Origin: Candidatus Rubneribacter avistercoris
Lineage (GTDB): Bacteria; Actinomycetota; Coriobacteriia; Coriobacteriales; Eggerthellaceae
NCBI GenBank assembly: GCA_019115845.1
Contig: DXCU01000010.1
Coordinates: forward strand, 1 to 64,000
DNA length: 64,000 nt
Direction of reading: 5' to 3'
The notes below the pieces were generated by a model. It made no database searches. It saw only the letters and a list, made by a program, of their open reading frames with translations, and was not told the origin of the DNA. Numbering within the stretch: position 1 is the first letter of the stretch; every line of letters begins with the position of its first letter. A program made the translations under genes and the position numbers. Shown piece by piece: positions 52,567 to 59,874 of this stretch.

Positions 52567-55368
52567 CTATCGGCAGGCGCGCCCGCTTCGACGCAGCCAG
52601 ACGGCGCAGCCCAGGCCCAGCACCAGCACCCCGGCCGCGCCGGCGGCATCGACTCCTGCGGCACCTGTGCGCGCCAACAGCACCGGCGCCGGCTCCTCCA
52701 CCCGGTTCTCGAACGCGGCGGGGGCGTCCGCGCCGTCGTAGGACACCTCGGCCGAGAGGGAGCCGTCGGCGCGGGCGACCACCGTGACGGTCGCCGCGCG
52801 CTCGGAGGTGTCGTAGACCACGCCGTCCTTGGCGAAGCCGCCCGCGGCCAGCTGGTCGGCGGTGGCCTGGTCGTAGCGCACGCCGTCGGCGTTGCAGGCG
52901 TCGCCGGGCACCTGCTCGCGCACGGTGTAGGCGTAAGTGCCCGCCTGCGCGTAGCTCAAAACGCCGAAGTCCACGGGCGCGGCGCCCTCCTCGGAGGCGT
53001 CCGCCGCGCCGTTGCTCGCCTTTGCGACGACGGCGCCCGCGGCGTCCAGCAGCTCGAAGGTGAACTGCCCCTCGGACAGCTCGCCGCCCTCGAAGCGCTT
53101 GGACGCCTCGATCCGCGCCTCGCCCGACGCGGCGTACTTGTTGGAGAAGCTCGCCTGCGCCCGCTTTCCGGCCTCGACGGCGCCCGTCGCGCCCTCAAAG
53201 CCCGTCAGCGTCCAGCCGGCAGGCACGTCGACCTCGGCCACCTCGTAAGCGCATCCGTCGTCCAGGCCCTCAACGACCGCGGTCTGGCCGCCCTTGAGCA
53301 CAACGACGCCGTTCGCGGCGGTCCGCTGCTCGGCGCCCACCGTGTAGGGGCCGCTGTAAGGCTTGCCGTCCACCGTCAGCTCGAAGCGGAACTCCTGCTC
53401 GCCCGACGGCCCGCCGGCCATCGCGCCGGAAACGACCTTGGAGATTGCCAGCGAGCCGGGACCGGCCTCCCACTGCGCGTACAGGTTGACCTCGGCCGGC
53501 AGCAGCCCCGAGAGGTAGTCCTGCGCGAACGTGGCCCGGTCGGCGTAAGATGTGCCGGAGCCGTCGGGCTCGGTGTTCCAGCCCAGGAAGGAGTGGCCCT
53601 CCCACGTGAAGCCCAGGGCGTCCAGGACGGCGTCGCCGTCCTCCCAGTCGACCGTCTGCACCGGCATGGCGCCGCCCGCGGCGCCGTTGGCGTGGAAGAC
53701 GAAGTCCACGAGCGTGTCCCACACGTAGGTGCCCGCGGGCGCCGCCGCGCCGGGGTAGGCCTCCGCGAAGCCGCCGGGCTGGTGCGACGTGCCCTTCTGC
53801 TGCTCGCCGCCCTCCAGCCGTATCCACGCCTGCTTGACCGTGGCCGGCGTGGGGAGCGTCGTGAGCACCTGGCCGGTCGTCTGGGCGTAGGCGCCCTTGA
53901 AGGAGAAGTCGTCCCCCAGCGTGATCATCCGCAGCGCCGGCATCTGACGGAACATGTTCGACATGTCCGTGGCGCTCGAGGTGTCGAAGGTGCCGATGTC
54001 AAGCGACGGCAGCGAGGAGCAGCGATCGAACATGTCCTTCATGCTGGTGACCTTCGCCGTGTCGAAGTTCGACACGTCAAGAGACGTCAGGCCCGAGCAT
54101 CCGGCGAACATGCCGCCCATGTTCGTGACGTTCGCCGTGTTGAAGGTTGACAGGTCAAGGTCCGTCAGGGAGCTGCACTCGGAGAACATGCAGTACATCG
54201 TGGTGACGCTTGAGGTGTCGAACATCGACACGTCAAGGTTTTGCAGCTTCGGGCAGTTGTGGAACATGCTCGTCATGTTCACGACCTTCGACGTGTCGAA
54301 GCTCGACAGGTCGATGGACTCCAAAGACGTGCAGTTGTAGAACACGTAGGCCATGTTCGTGGCGTTCGAGGTGTCGAACGTCGTCACGTCGATGGTGGTG
54401 AGGGACTTGCAGCCGCTGAACATGCTGGACATGTTGGAGATGTTCGCCGTGCTGAAGTGCGAGAGGTCCAAAGAGCCAAGGGACTCGCACTGCTCGAACA
54501 TGCCGGACGCGTTCCACACCCGCTCGGAGTCGAACGACGTTATGTTCAAGGAGGTGAGGGCCTTGCAGCCGGCGAACATCTTGTCCATGCGCGTGACGTT
54601 CTCGGTGTTGAAGAACGACAGGTCAAGGGACGTGAGGGAAGAGCAGCCGTTGAACAGGTAGCCCATGTTCGCTATGTTCGTGGTGTCGAAATTCGGCCCG
54701 AACGTGATGGAGTCCGAAGTCAGGCTGGAGCAGCCGGAGAGCAGCTTCGATATGTCCGTGACGTTGCCGAGCGAGAGGTTGGTGAAATCGACGCTGGTCA
54801 TGTTGCTGTGCGTCGAGAACATCGTGGAGATGGACACCGCGGCCGTCGTGCCCGGGGCGAAAGACGCGCTCTTCACGTCGCTCGCGAAGGCGGCCCAGGG
54901 GGAGTTGCACTCCTTGTCGCCTGCAATCGACACTCCCGTGCCGCTGATCAGGAGGTGGCCGGCGTCGTCAAGCTCCCATTTCCAGGTGCCCATGTCGCCG
55001 CTTTGCACCACGGCCCTGGCGGAAGCGGCGGCAGGCGCGCTGCCTGCGGCGGGCGTCAGGAGCGCCGAGGGCGCTGCGGGATTCTCGTCGGTCGCGTCCG
55101 CTGCGTTCGCCGCGTCAGCTGCGGCGGGCGCGTCGGTTGCGGCGGGCGCGTCGGCTGCGGCGGGCGCGTCGGCCGTATCCGCCGCATTCGCCGCATTCGC
55201 CGCGTCGGCCGCGTTCGCTGCGTTCGCGGCGTCCTCCTGCGCCAAAGCGACGAAGACTTGCGTCGGGAGCAGCGCGGTCGAAATGAGCAGCGCCGTGAAC
55301 AGCGCTAATGCTCGTTTATACGCCCCCCCCCCGTTTCGTTTTCGCATCACGGACCTCAGTGCCTCCAT
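52567..55368 (-). CDS. BspA-like leucine-rich surface protein, phase-variable
   Basis: 933 residues from the ATG at 55368, with AAGGAGG upstream. A G10 tract codes residues NGGGA at 12-16, in frame here (ON), just before the signal peptide (to about residue 44). An Ala/Asp/Asn-rich repeat follows (about 45-105). About twelve DUF285/BspA-type repeats (about 175-470; pattern MFSGCKSLTTIDVTTFDTSN) and an InlB-like repeat (about 560-635, VDFVFHANGAAGG to YAQWEAG) follow. Then come two Spy0128-like pilin domains with a YAQAGTYAYTVRE E-box. The C-terminus is a non-canonical LARTGAAGV sorting signal, hydrophobic helix and RRSGR. Likely adhesin or host-binding protein, wall-anchored. Confidence 0.9.
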   Translation of the reverse strand: MEALRSVMRKRNGGGAYKRALALFTALLISTALLPTQVFVALAQEDAANAANAADAANAANAADTADAPAAADAPAATDAPAAADAANAADATDENPAAPSALLTPAAGSAPAAASARAVVQSGDMGTWKWELDDAGHLLISGTGVSIAGDKECNSPWAAFASDVKSASFAPGTTAAVSISTMFSTHSNMTSVDFTNLSLGNVTDISKLLSGCSSLTSDSITFGPNFDTTNIANMGYLFNGCSSLTSLDLSFFNTENVTRMDKMFAGCKALTSLNITSFDSERVWNASGMFEQCESLGSLDLSHFSTANISNMSSMFSGCKSLTTIDVTTFDTSNATNMAYVFYNCTSLESIDLSSFDTSKVVNMTSMFHNCPKLQNLDVSMFDTSSVTTMYCMFSECSSLTDLDLSTFNTANVTNMGGMFAGCSGLTSLDVSNFDTAKVTSMKDMFDRCSSLPSLDIGTFDTSSATDMSNMFRQMPALRMITLGDDFSFKGAYAQTTGQVLTTLPTPATVKQAWIRLEGGEQQKGTSHQPGGFAEAYPGAAAPAGTYVWDTLVDFVFHANGAAGGAMPVQTVDWEDGDAVLDALGFTWEGHSFLGWNTEPDGSGTSYADRATFAQDYLSGLLPAEVNLYAQWEAGPGSLAISKVVSGAMAGGPSGEQEFRFELTVDGKPYSGPYTVGAEQRTAANGVVVLKGGQTAVVEGLDDGCAYEVAEVDVPAGWTLTGFEGATGAVEAGKRAQASFSNKYAASGEARIEASKRFEGGELSEGQFTFELLDAAGAVVAKASNGAADASEEGAAPVDFGVLSYAQAGTYAYTVREQVPGDACNADGVRYDQATADQLAAGGFAKDGVVYDTSERAATVTVVARADGSLSAEVSYDGADAPAAFENRVEEPAPVLLARTGAAGVDAAGAAGVLVLGLGCAVWLRRSGRACR
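55085..55245 (-). repeat. Ala/Asp/Asn codon repeats in the BspA-like protein
   Basis: Units such as ANAADAANAANAAD and DAPAAADAPAATD from 9- and 18-bp repeats (for example GCGGCGGGCGCGTCGG) lie just after the signal peptide. They keep the frame when their number changes. Confidence 0.75.
55323..55332 (-). repeat. Poly-G tract (G10) near the BspA-like start codon
   Basis: Ten C on the plus strand read as AAC-GGG-GGG-GGG-GCG in the gene, keeping the frame. Nine or eleven G would stop the protein early. The codon context AAC-G(n)-GC matches the giant adhesin tract. Confidence 0.8.
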
Positions 55369-55470
55369 GGGCAGCCTCCTTCTGTGCCGTCATCATGGGT
55401 GCTCGCCGCGAAGCGGACGGCGGGCGCGAGCGCGCCTGCCGAAGACCGGCACCCGGTTGGTAATGCGACC

Positions 55471-55476
55471 ATTGTA
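55471..55476 (-). promoter_or_regulatory. Possible -10 of the BspA-like gene
   Basis: TACAAT on the minus strand, about 100 bases upstream of the start codon; no clear -35. The leader between has GC-rich inverted repeats (about 55410-55440). Confidence 0.35.
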
Positions 55477-55547
55477 GGGGCTTTCATGTTTCGCACACGG
55501 GGGCGGCGCTTCTGGTTCAAATACGAGTTGATGCCCGCCGTCGCGCC

Positions 55548-57491
55548 TTACCCTTGACGCCAGCGATTGAAGGCTGCGAACAGCTCCTGCGGGCGGGGCA
55601 TGGCAAGGCCGCACGTCGGGCAGCCATGGGCGTCGAGCGCGGCCCAACCCTCGCTGCGGACCATATCGAACAGGCGCGCGACCGCCTCCTGCGGGGAAAG
55701 GCTGCCCGCCAGCAGGCCCTTCTCCTGAGCTAGGCGCACCATCTGAGCGAGCGCGGCCGTCTGCTCGGCGTCCACCAGCTGTTCGACCAACCGCAGGTCG
55801 GCAGACCCATCGCCCACCCGCATGCCATCGCGCCCGAGCAGCTTCACCTTGACGCGGTCATCCCGCCCGTGCCGCTCGGCGCCGCCGCGCATACCGCGAC
55901 CGCGCGCCCCGCGCCCGCCGCCTTGCGCACCGCGCCTGCCGTCGTGCGCACCGCGCCTGCCGCCCGCGCCCCGCGCGCCGCCATCGCGCCCGCCCGGGCC
56001 GCGTTCCGCGCTCATCCCGCGGTCGCTTCCGACCTCGCTGCGGTCCGCACCCTGGCCGCCGCCGCTTCCAACCGCTCCGCGCTCATCGCTCATCGTGCCG
56101 CCGCGCATCGGCACGACCTTCCCTATCGTCCGTCGCGCTTCCGGCAGCTTGAACGGCGGCGTCCCGGAGCCAAGCGGCGACGCCCACTCGCTGCACGCGG
56201 CGCGCACGCGCTCCGTTATGTCGTGCGCTTCGTAGCGCTCCATCTGCACCACCGTGTCCGCCGTGAAGAAAAACGCCCCCGAGCTGCCCGCCACCAGCAC
56301 GGTGCTCACGCCCGCCGTCTCGTACAGGTCGCGCACGCGTTCGACGAACGGCGTGATGGGCTCGTCTTGGCGGCGCACCACCGCCTCCATCAGCTCGTCA
56401 CGCACCATGAAGTTGGTGGCCGAGGTGTCCTCGTCAACCAAAAACGCGCGACAGCCGGCCTCCACCGCTTCCACCGCGCCCGCCGCCTGGGACGTGCTGC
56501 CGCTCGCATCGGTCGTGGAGAAGCGGCGGGTGTCGCGCCCGTCGGGCAGGTCGTTGATGAACAGCGAGATGTCCACGTCGCGCACCGACCGCCCGTCTTC
56601 GGCCCGCAGCTTCACGGCGGTGTCGTCGGTGACGACCAGTTCCCGCCCGTCGCCGAGCACGTGGTTGTACACGCCTTCCTGCAAAGCTTTGAGCAGGGTC
56701 GATTTGCCGTGATAGCCCCCGCCCACAATGAGCGTGACGCCGCGGCGCACGGCCATGCCCGTCGTGGGGCCGCGATGCGGCAAATCAAGCGTCACCCGCA
56801 AGGACTCCGGAGAGGAGAACGGGCGCGCGCCCCGCATCGGTCGGCTGGACACGCCGCTTTCGCGCGGCAGCACCGCCCCGTCGGCCACGAAGGCCACCAG
56901 GTCGCGGCGCTCAAGCTCCTTGCGCGCGGCCCGCTGATCGTCCGCCAACTCCGTTGCGGCGCGCACGGCGGCGCGGGCCTCTTCGTTGTAGGAGCCGTAG
57001 TGCAGCGCGGCCCGCACGCAGCGCGGCACGAAGTCGAACAGCATCTTCTCCAGCGCCGAGGCGTCGACGGTGCGGCCGTGCGCGGGAAAGCCCGCCTCAA
57101 ACCGCACGACGATGCCGAAAGCCCCCGCCTCGCACGCCGAGCGCGCCAGCACCTCGGGTCCCGGGCGGCTCGTGGCCAGAAGGCCGCTTTTGCCCGAACC
57201 GCCCACCTTGCAGCTGAACCGAGCCAGCTCGCGCGAGAAGCGCCGCACCAGATGGTCTTCGAACGCGATGCGGCGATGAGGCTCGTCGTGCAGATCGGGC
57301 GGGAACGCAGCCCGGTCGGCCGCCACGCGCACGGACAGCCCCGAGGGTGCGGCGAACGGATCGCCCTGCACGTGGTCGATGGACAGTTCGAAGCCGTCGA
57401 AGGCGTAGCGGCCGCGCAGCCCCTTGTACGCCGGGTACCCCCGACGGTCGATGCCGCGCAGTCGCGCGCGCAGGTCGTTCGCTGTCTGCAT
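55548..57491 (-). CDS. ABC-class ATPase with a Gly/Arg-rich insert
   Basis: 647 residues from the ATG at 57491, with AAGGAGGGCAGC upstream. It follows the pattern of ABC_ATPase (PF09818)-type proteins: RGYPAYKGLRGRY near the start, a P-loop in VGGGYHGKSTLLKALQ (about residue 260), and Walker B-like FLVDEDTSATNFM (about 345). ABC-class ATPases of this type are thought to be cytoplasmic and nucleic-acid related, but the role is unknown. A Gly/Arg-rich insert (about residues 478-545, with repeated RGG/GRG) interrupts it, possibly for RNA binding. No operon partner is seen. Confidence 0.85.
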   Translation of the reverse strand: MQTANDLRARLRGIDRRGYPAYKGLRGRYAFDGFELSIDHVQGDPFAAPSGLSVRVAADRAAFPPDLHDEPHRRIAFEDHLVRRFSRELARFSCKVGGSGKSGLLATSRPGPEVLARSACEAGAFGIVVRFEAGFPAHGRTVDASALEKMLFDFVPRCVRAALHYGSYNEEARAAVRAATELADDQRAARKELERRDLVAFVADGAVLPRESGVSSRPMRGARPFSSPESLRVTLDLPHRGPTTGMAVRRGVTLIVGGGYHGKSTLLKALQEGVYNHVLGDGRELVVTDDTAVKLRAEDGRSVRDVDISLFINDLPDGRDTRRFSTTDASGSTSQAAGAVEAVEAGCRAFLVDEDTSATNFMVRDELMEAVVRRQDEPITPFVERVRDLYETAGVSTVLVAGSSGAFFFTADTVVQMERYEAHDITERVRAACSEWASPLGSGTPPFKLPEARRTIGKVVPMRGGTMSDERGAVGSGGGQGADRSEVGSDRGMSAERGPGGRDGGARGAGGRRGAHDGRRGAQGGGRGARGRGMRGGAERHGRDDRVKVKLLGRDGMRVGDGSADLRLVEQLVDAEQTAALAQMVRLAQEKGLLAGSLSPQEAVARLFDMVRSEGWAALDAHGCPTCGLAMPRPQELFAAFNRWRQG

Positions 57492-57905
57492 GCTGCCCTC
57501 CTTGCGACGGCAGGACTTCGCGCCGCTTTGCGCGCGCCCTGCGGAAGCGCCGCCGGCAAGGCGAAAGGGCCGGCGACGACTCGAACATGTTCCAGTCCGG
57601 CATTGTACCGCATGTGTCCCGCGTTCGGCCGCGATGCCGAAGGACGCCCGGCCGCACCGCCGCGCTCCTTCGTTTCGCCACTGCGCCCCCACATCGTCGT
57701 GCGCGCAATGCCGCGTTCGCGCGCACCATCGTACGCGAGCCGCCGCGCCCGCGCTCCCGTCCGCGCGCAAGCCACCATGCCTGCGCCCCCGTCCGCGCGC
57801 TGCCCTCCGTGAGCTGCATGCCTGCGCCCCGTCCGCGAGCCGCCGCGCCCGCGCTCCCGCACCGTTACGCTTCCACGCCCGCACCGTCGCGATAATCCTA
57901 AAGTG
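57492..57905. other. Gene-free stretch with GC-rich direct repeats
   Basis: No gene found. GAGCCGCCGCGCCCGCGCTC occurs at about 57738 and again at 57837; CATGCCTGCGCCCC and GTCCGCG are also repeated between 57775 and 57835. The part 57540-57640 is unremarkable. Confidence 0.5.
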
Positions 57906-58093
57906 CGCGAAATTTTCCTGAGATGGTCAAAATCCCGGCGAGTCGGGGGATTTTTAGGGCAAAACGCGGACGCGTTTATGAGCGCCCAAGAGAAAGGCCA
58001 GTTCACAGCTTCCCGCTTCATCAGAATGCCCTTCCGTACGTGGCGGAAAGCCCCGACTTGCCAAGATTTTGACCATCTCAGGAAAATTTCGCG
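57906..58093. repeat. Palindromic module, arm type D, copy 3 (longest arms)
   Basis: Arms of about 42 bp: GCGAAATTTTCCTGAGATGG, then TCAAAATCCCGGCGAGTCGG, with the inverse ending at 58093. The core is degenerate and in reverse orientation at 57990-58005 (TGAACTGGCCTTTCTC on the minus strand). Confidence 0.8.
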
Positions 58094-58157
58094 TATCTGC
58101 GCGACGTTTCGCGCGCTACCGGGCCGTTTCGGAGTTCGCGCGCCGCCAACGCGCCTG

Positions 58158-59648
58158 CTACCGACGCACCTCCTGACTCCCCACAAGGTCAAGCAGCTCC
58201 TGCTTGGAATGAATGCCCAGTTTGGCGTACAGGTTCTTGCGATGGAAGTTCACGGTGTTCTTGCTCAGGCACAACGCCTCTTGAATGTAGGGCGTGTCCC
58301 GCCCGATGGCCACGTATGCCATGATCTCCACCTCGCGCTCGGTCAGATGGTAACGCCGGCCGATGGCCAGGCAGCGCTCCTTGAACGGCCGCCGACGCAT
58401 CTCGGGGATAGCCTCGGTCAGCAGCGCCACGTCGCGCTCGGTGAGCACGATCACGTAGCATACGGCCAGAAGCAATGCCAAAAGCACAATGGCCGCAGCG
58501 AACGCCTCCTCGCCCCGTCCAGCCACGCAGCGGGACGCAAGCAGCCCGCTCGCGCTCCCAAGCGCCCAGAAGCCGCCGACGAACGTGGCCACGCGCATGG
58601 GAGTGAGATGCTTGTTCGTGGAAAGCGCCGTTTCCACAACACGCATGATCATAGCGAACAGCTGCAGCGAGGCGAAGTTCAGCGCCCTCACCACGAACAC
58701 AAGCCCGCTCCCAGGAGGGAAGAGGATCGACAGCAGCGTGGTGGCCAGGGAAATAAGGAACAAAAACCGGTAGACCCACTCCAGTTTGAACTCGGTCGGC
58801 AGGCAGAACAGCAGCACCACCGCCGCAGAGAGGACAAGCGCCAAGCACAGCCCCGCCATGTCTTCCTTCTGAAACGGAAGAACAACCGCTCCGCCTCCCG
58901 CTTGCGAAAGCAGGGCCCCTTGGCACCTCAAAACAAAGAACCAGATAAGGACGCACACCGAAAACCGCAGCGTGACCGCGCGCGCCGACGTGCGTCCCCT
59001 CTCCGTCGCCTTGTCCCCCAAAGCCAGGGAAAACGGCTCCCTTTCGGCAAGGGGCCTGCCCGCAAGCAGCCGGTCGGATGCCAAAAGAACCGCCAGCGCG
59101 GCCACACCTAGCGCAGAGCACGCAACCACGCCCGCCGCAGGGTCTGCCGCCCCCTCGCCGGCAATGAAGTTGGGCAGCAGCGAGGCTATGGCAAACGCAG
59201 ACGCCACCACACCGAACAATGTGGCTATTGGCAGCGAGCTGAGAACCTTCACCCAATAGATGAACAATGCGAACGAAGCAGCCACCGCAAGCACTGCCGC
59301 GCATGACACCGCAGAGGGGGCATTGAAAGAAGCCGCAGCCGCAAGCGGGGAGGCAGCCGCCACCACGATCACGGCAAGGGCGTTGCCCCAGCGAGTTTTG
59401 AAGATGAAGCGGTAAACTTCCTCCGCCTTGAAGCAGACGGCGAACTCCAGCACACCGAGCACCGCGCAGTACTCCATGCGCAGCAGCACCGTGTTCTGCA
59501 CATGAGCGTCAGCCGCAAACCCCGTGAGGAACGCACCCGCGCACACGCACACGTTGTTCGACCAGACGACATACAGAACGTATCCCGCTACAACCGCGAT
59601 CAGCCGCGCGTCGAACGCGAACGTGCCGGCAATCCCCTTCTTCTCCAT
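58158..59648 (-). CDS. Multi-pass membrane protein with a LuxR-type HTH
   Basis: 496 residues from the ATG at 59648, with GGGGGAGG upstream. About twelve hydrophobic segments fill residues 15-420. They end in a cytoplasmic LuxR-type HTH (about 430-490; RYHLTEREVEIMAYVAIGRD, then EALCLSKNTVNFHRKNLYAK). This architecture is common in Eggerthellaceae next to respiratory molybdoenzymes. It is divergent from the oxidoreductase operon at 59875-64000, so control of that operon by an extracellular or membrane ligand is likely but inferred. Confidence 0.9.
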   Translation of the reverse strand: MEKKGIAGTFAFDARLIAVVAGYVLYVVWSNNVCVCAGAFLTGFAADAHVQNTVLLRMEYCAVLGVLEFAVCFKAEEVYRFIFKTRWGNALAVIVVAAASPLAAAASFNAPSAVSCAAVLAVAASFALFIYWVKVLSSLPIATLFGVVASAFAIASLLPNFIAGEGAADPAAGVVACSALGVAALAVLLASDRLLAGRPLAEREPFSLALGDKATERGRTSARAVTLRFSVCVLIWFFVLRCQGALLSQAGGGAVVLPFQKEDMAGLCLALVLSAAVVLLFCLPTEFKLEWVYRFLFLISLATTLLSILFPPGSGLVFVVRALNFASLQLFAMIMRVVETALSTNKHLTPMRVATFVGGFWALGSASGLLASRCVAGRGEEAFAAAIVLLALLLAVCYVIVLTERDVALLTEAIPEMRRRPFKERCLAIGRRYHLTEREVEIMAYVAIGRDTPYIQEALCLSKNTVNFHRKNLYAKLGIHSKQELLDLVGSQEVRR

Positions 59649-59687
59649 GCTCCGCGCCTCCCCCTTGTCGCGATGCCCTCGCCGTCC

Positions 59688-59716
59688 ACTATAGTGCGTC
59701 CGAGCCCTCGTCAAAA
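59688..59716 (-). promoter_or_regulatory. Promoter of the membrane LuxR-type gene
   Basis: TTTTGA (59716-59711), a 17-bp spacer and TATAGT (59693-59688) on the minus strand. The -10 lies in CACTATAGTG, a perfect 10-bp palindrome. The promoter of the divergent oxidoreductase operon was not resolved; a small CCACC/GGTGG hairpin is at 59735-59751. Confidence 0.55.
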
Positions 59717-59874
59717 CCCCTCAAGCGCAATACCACCCTTCGATGGTGGGGCTGTTTTCACCATCCTACCGACCGACGGTGATCACAAGCGTGCGGACGC
59801 GGAGCACCATGAGCGGGGAGGGGAAGCCGCCGACACGGGCTTCCCAACGATCCGAGACGGGAGGAGCGAGGGCA

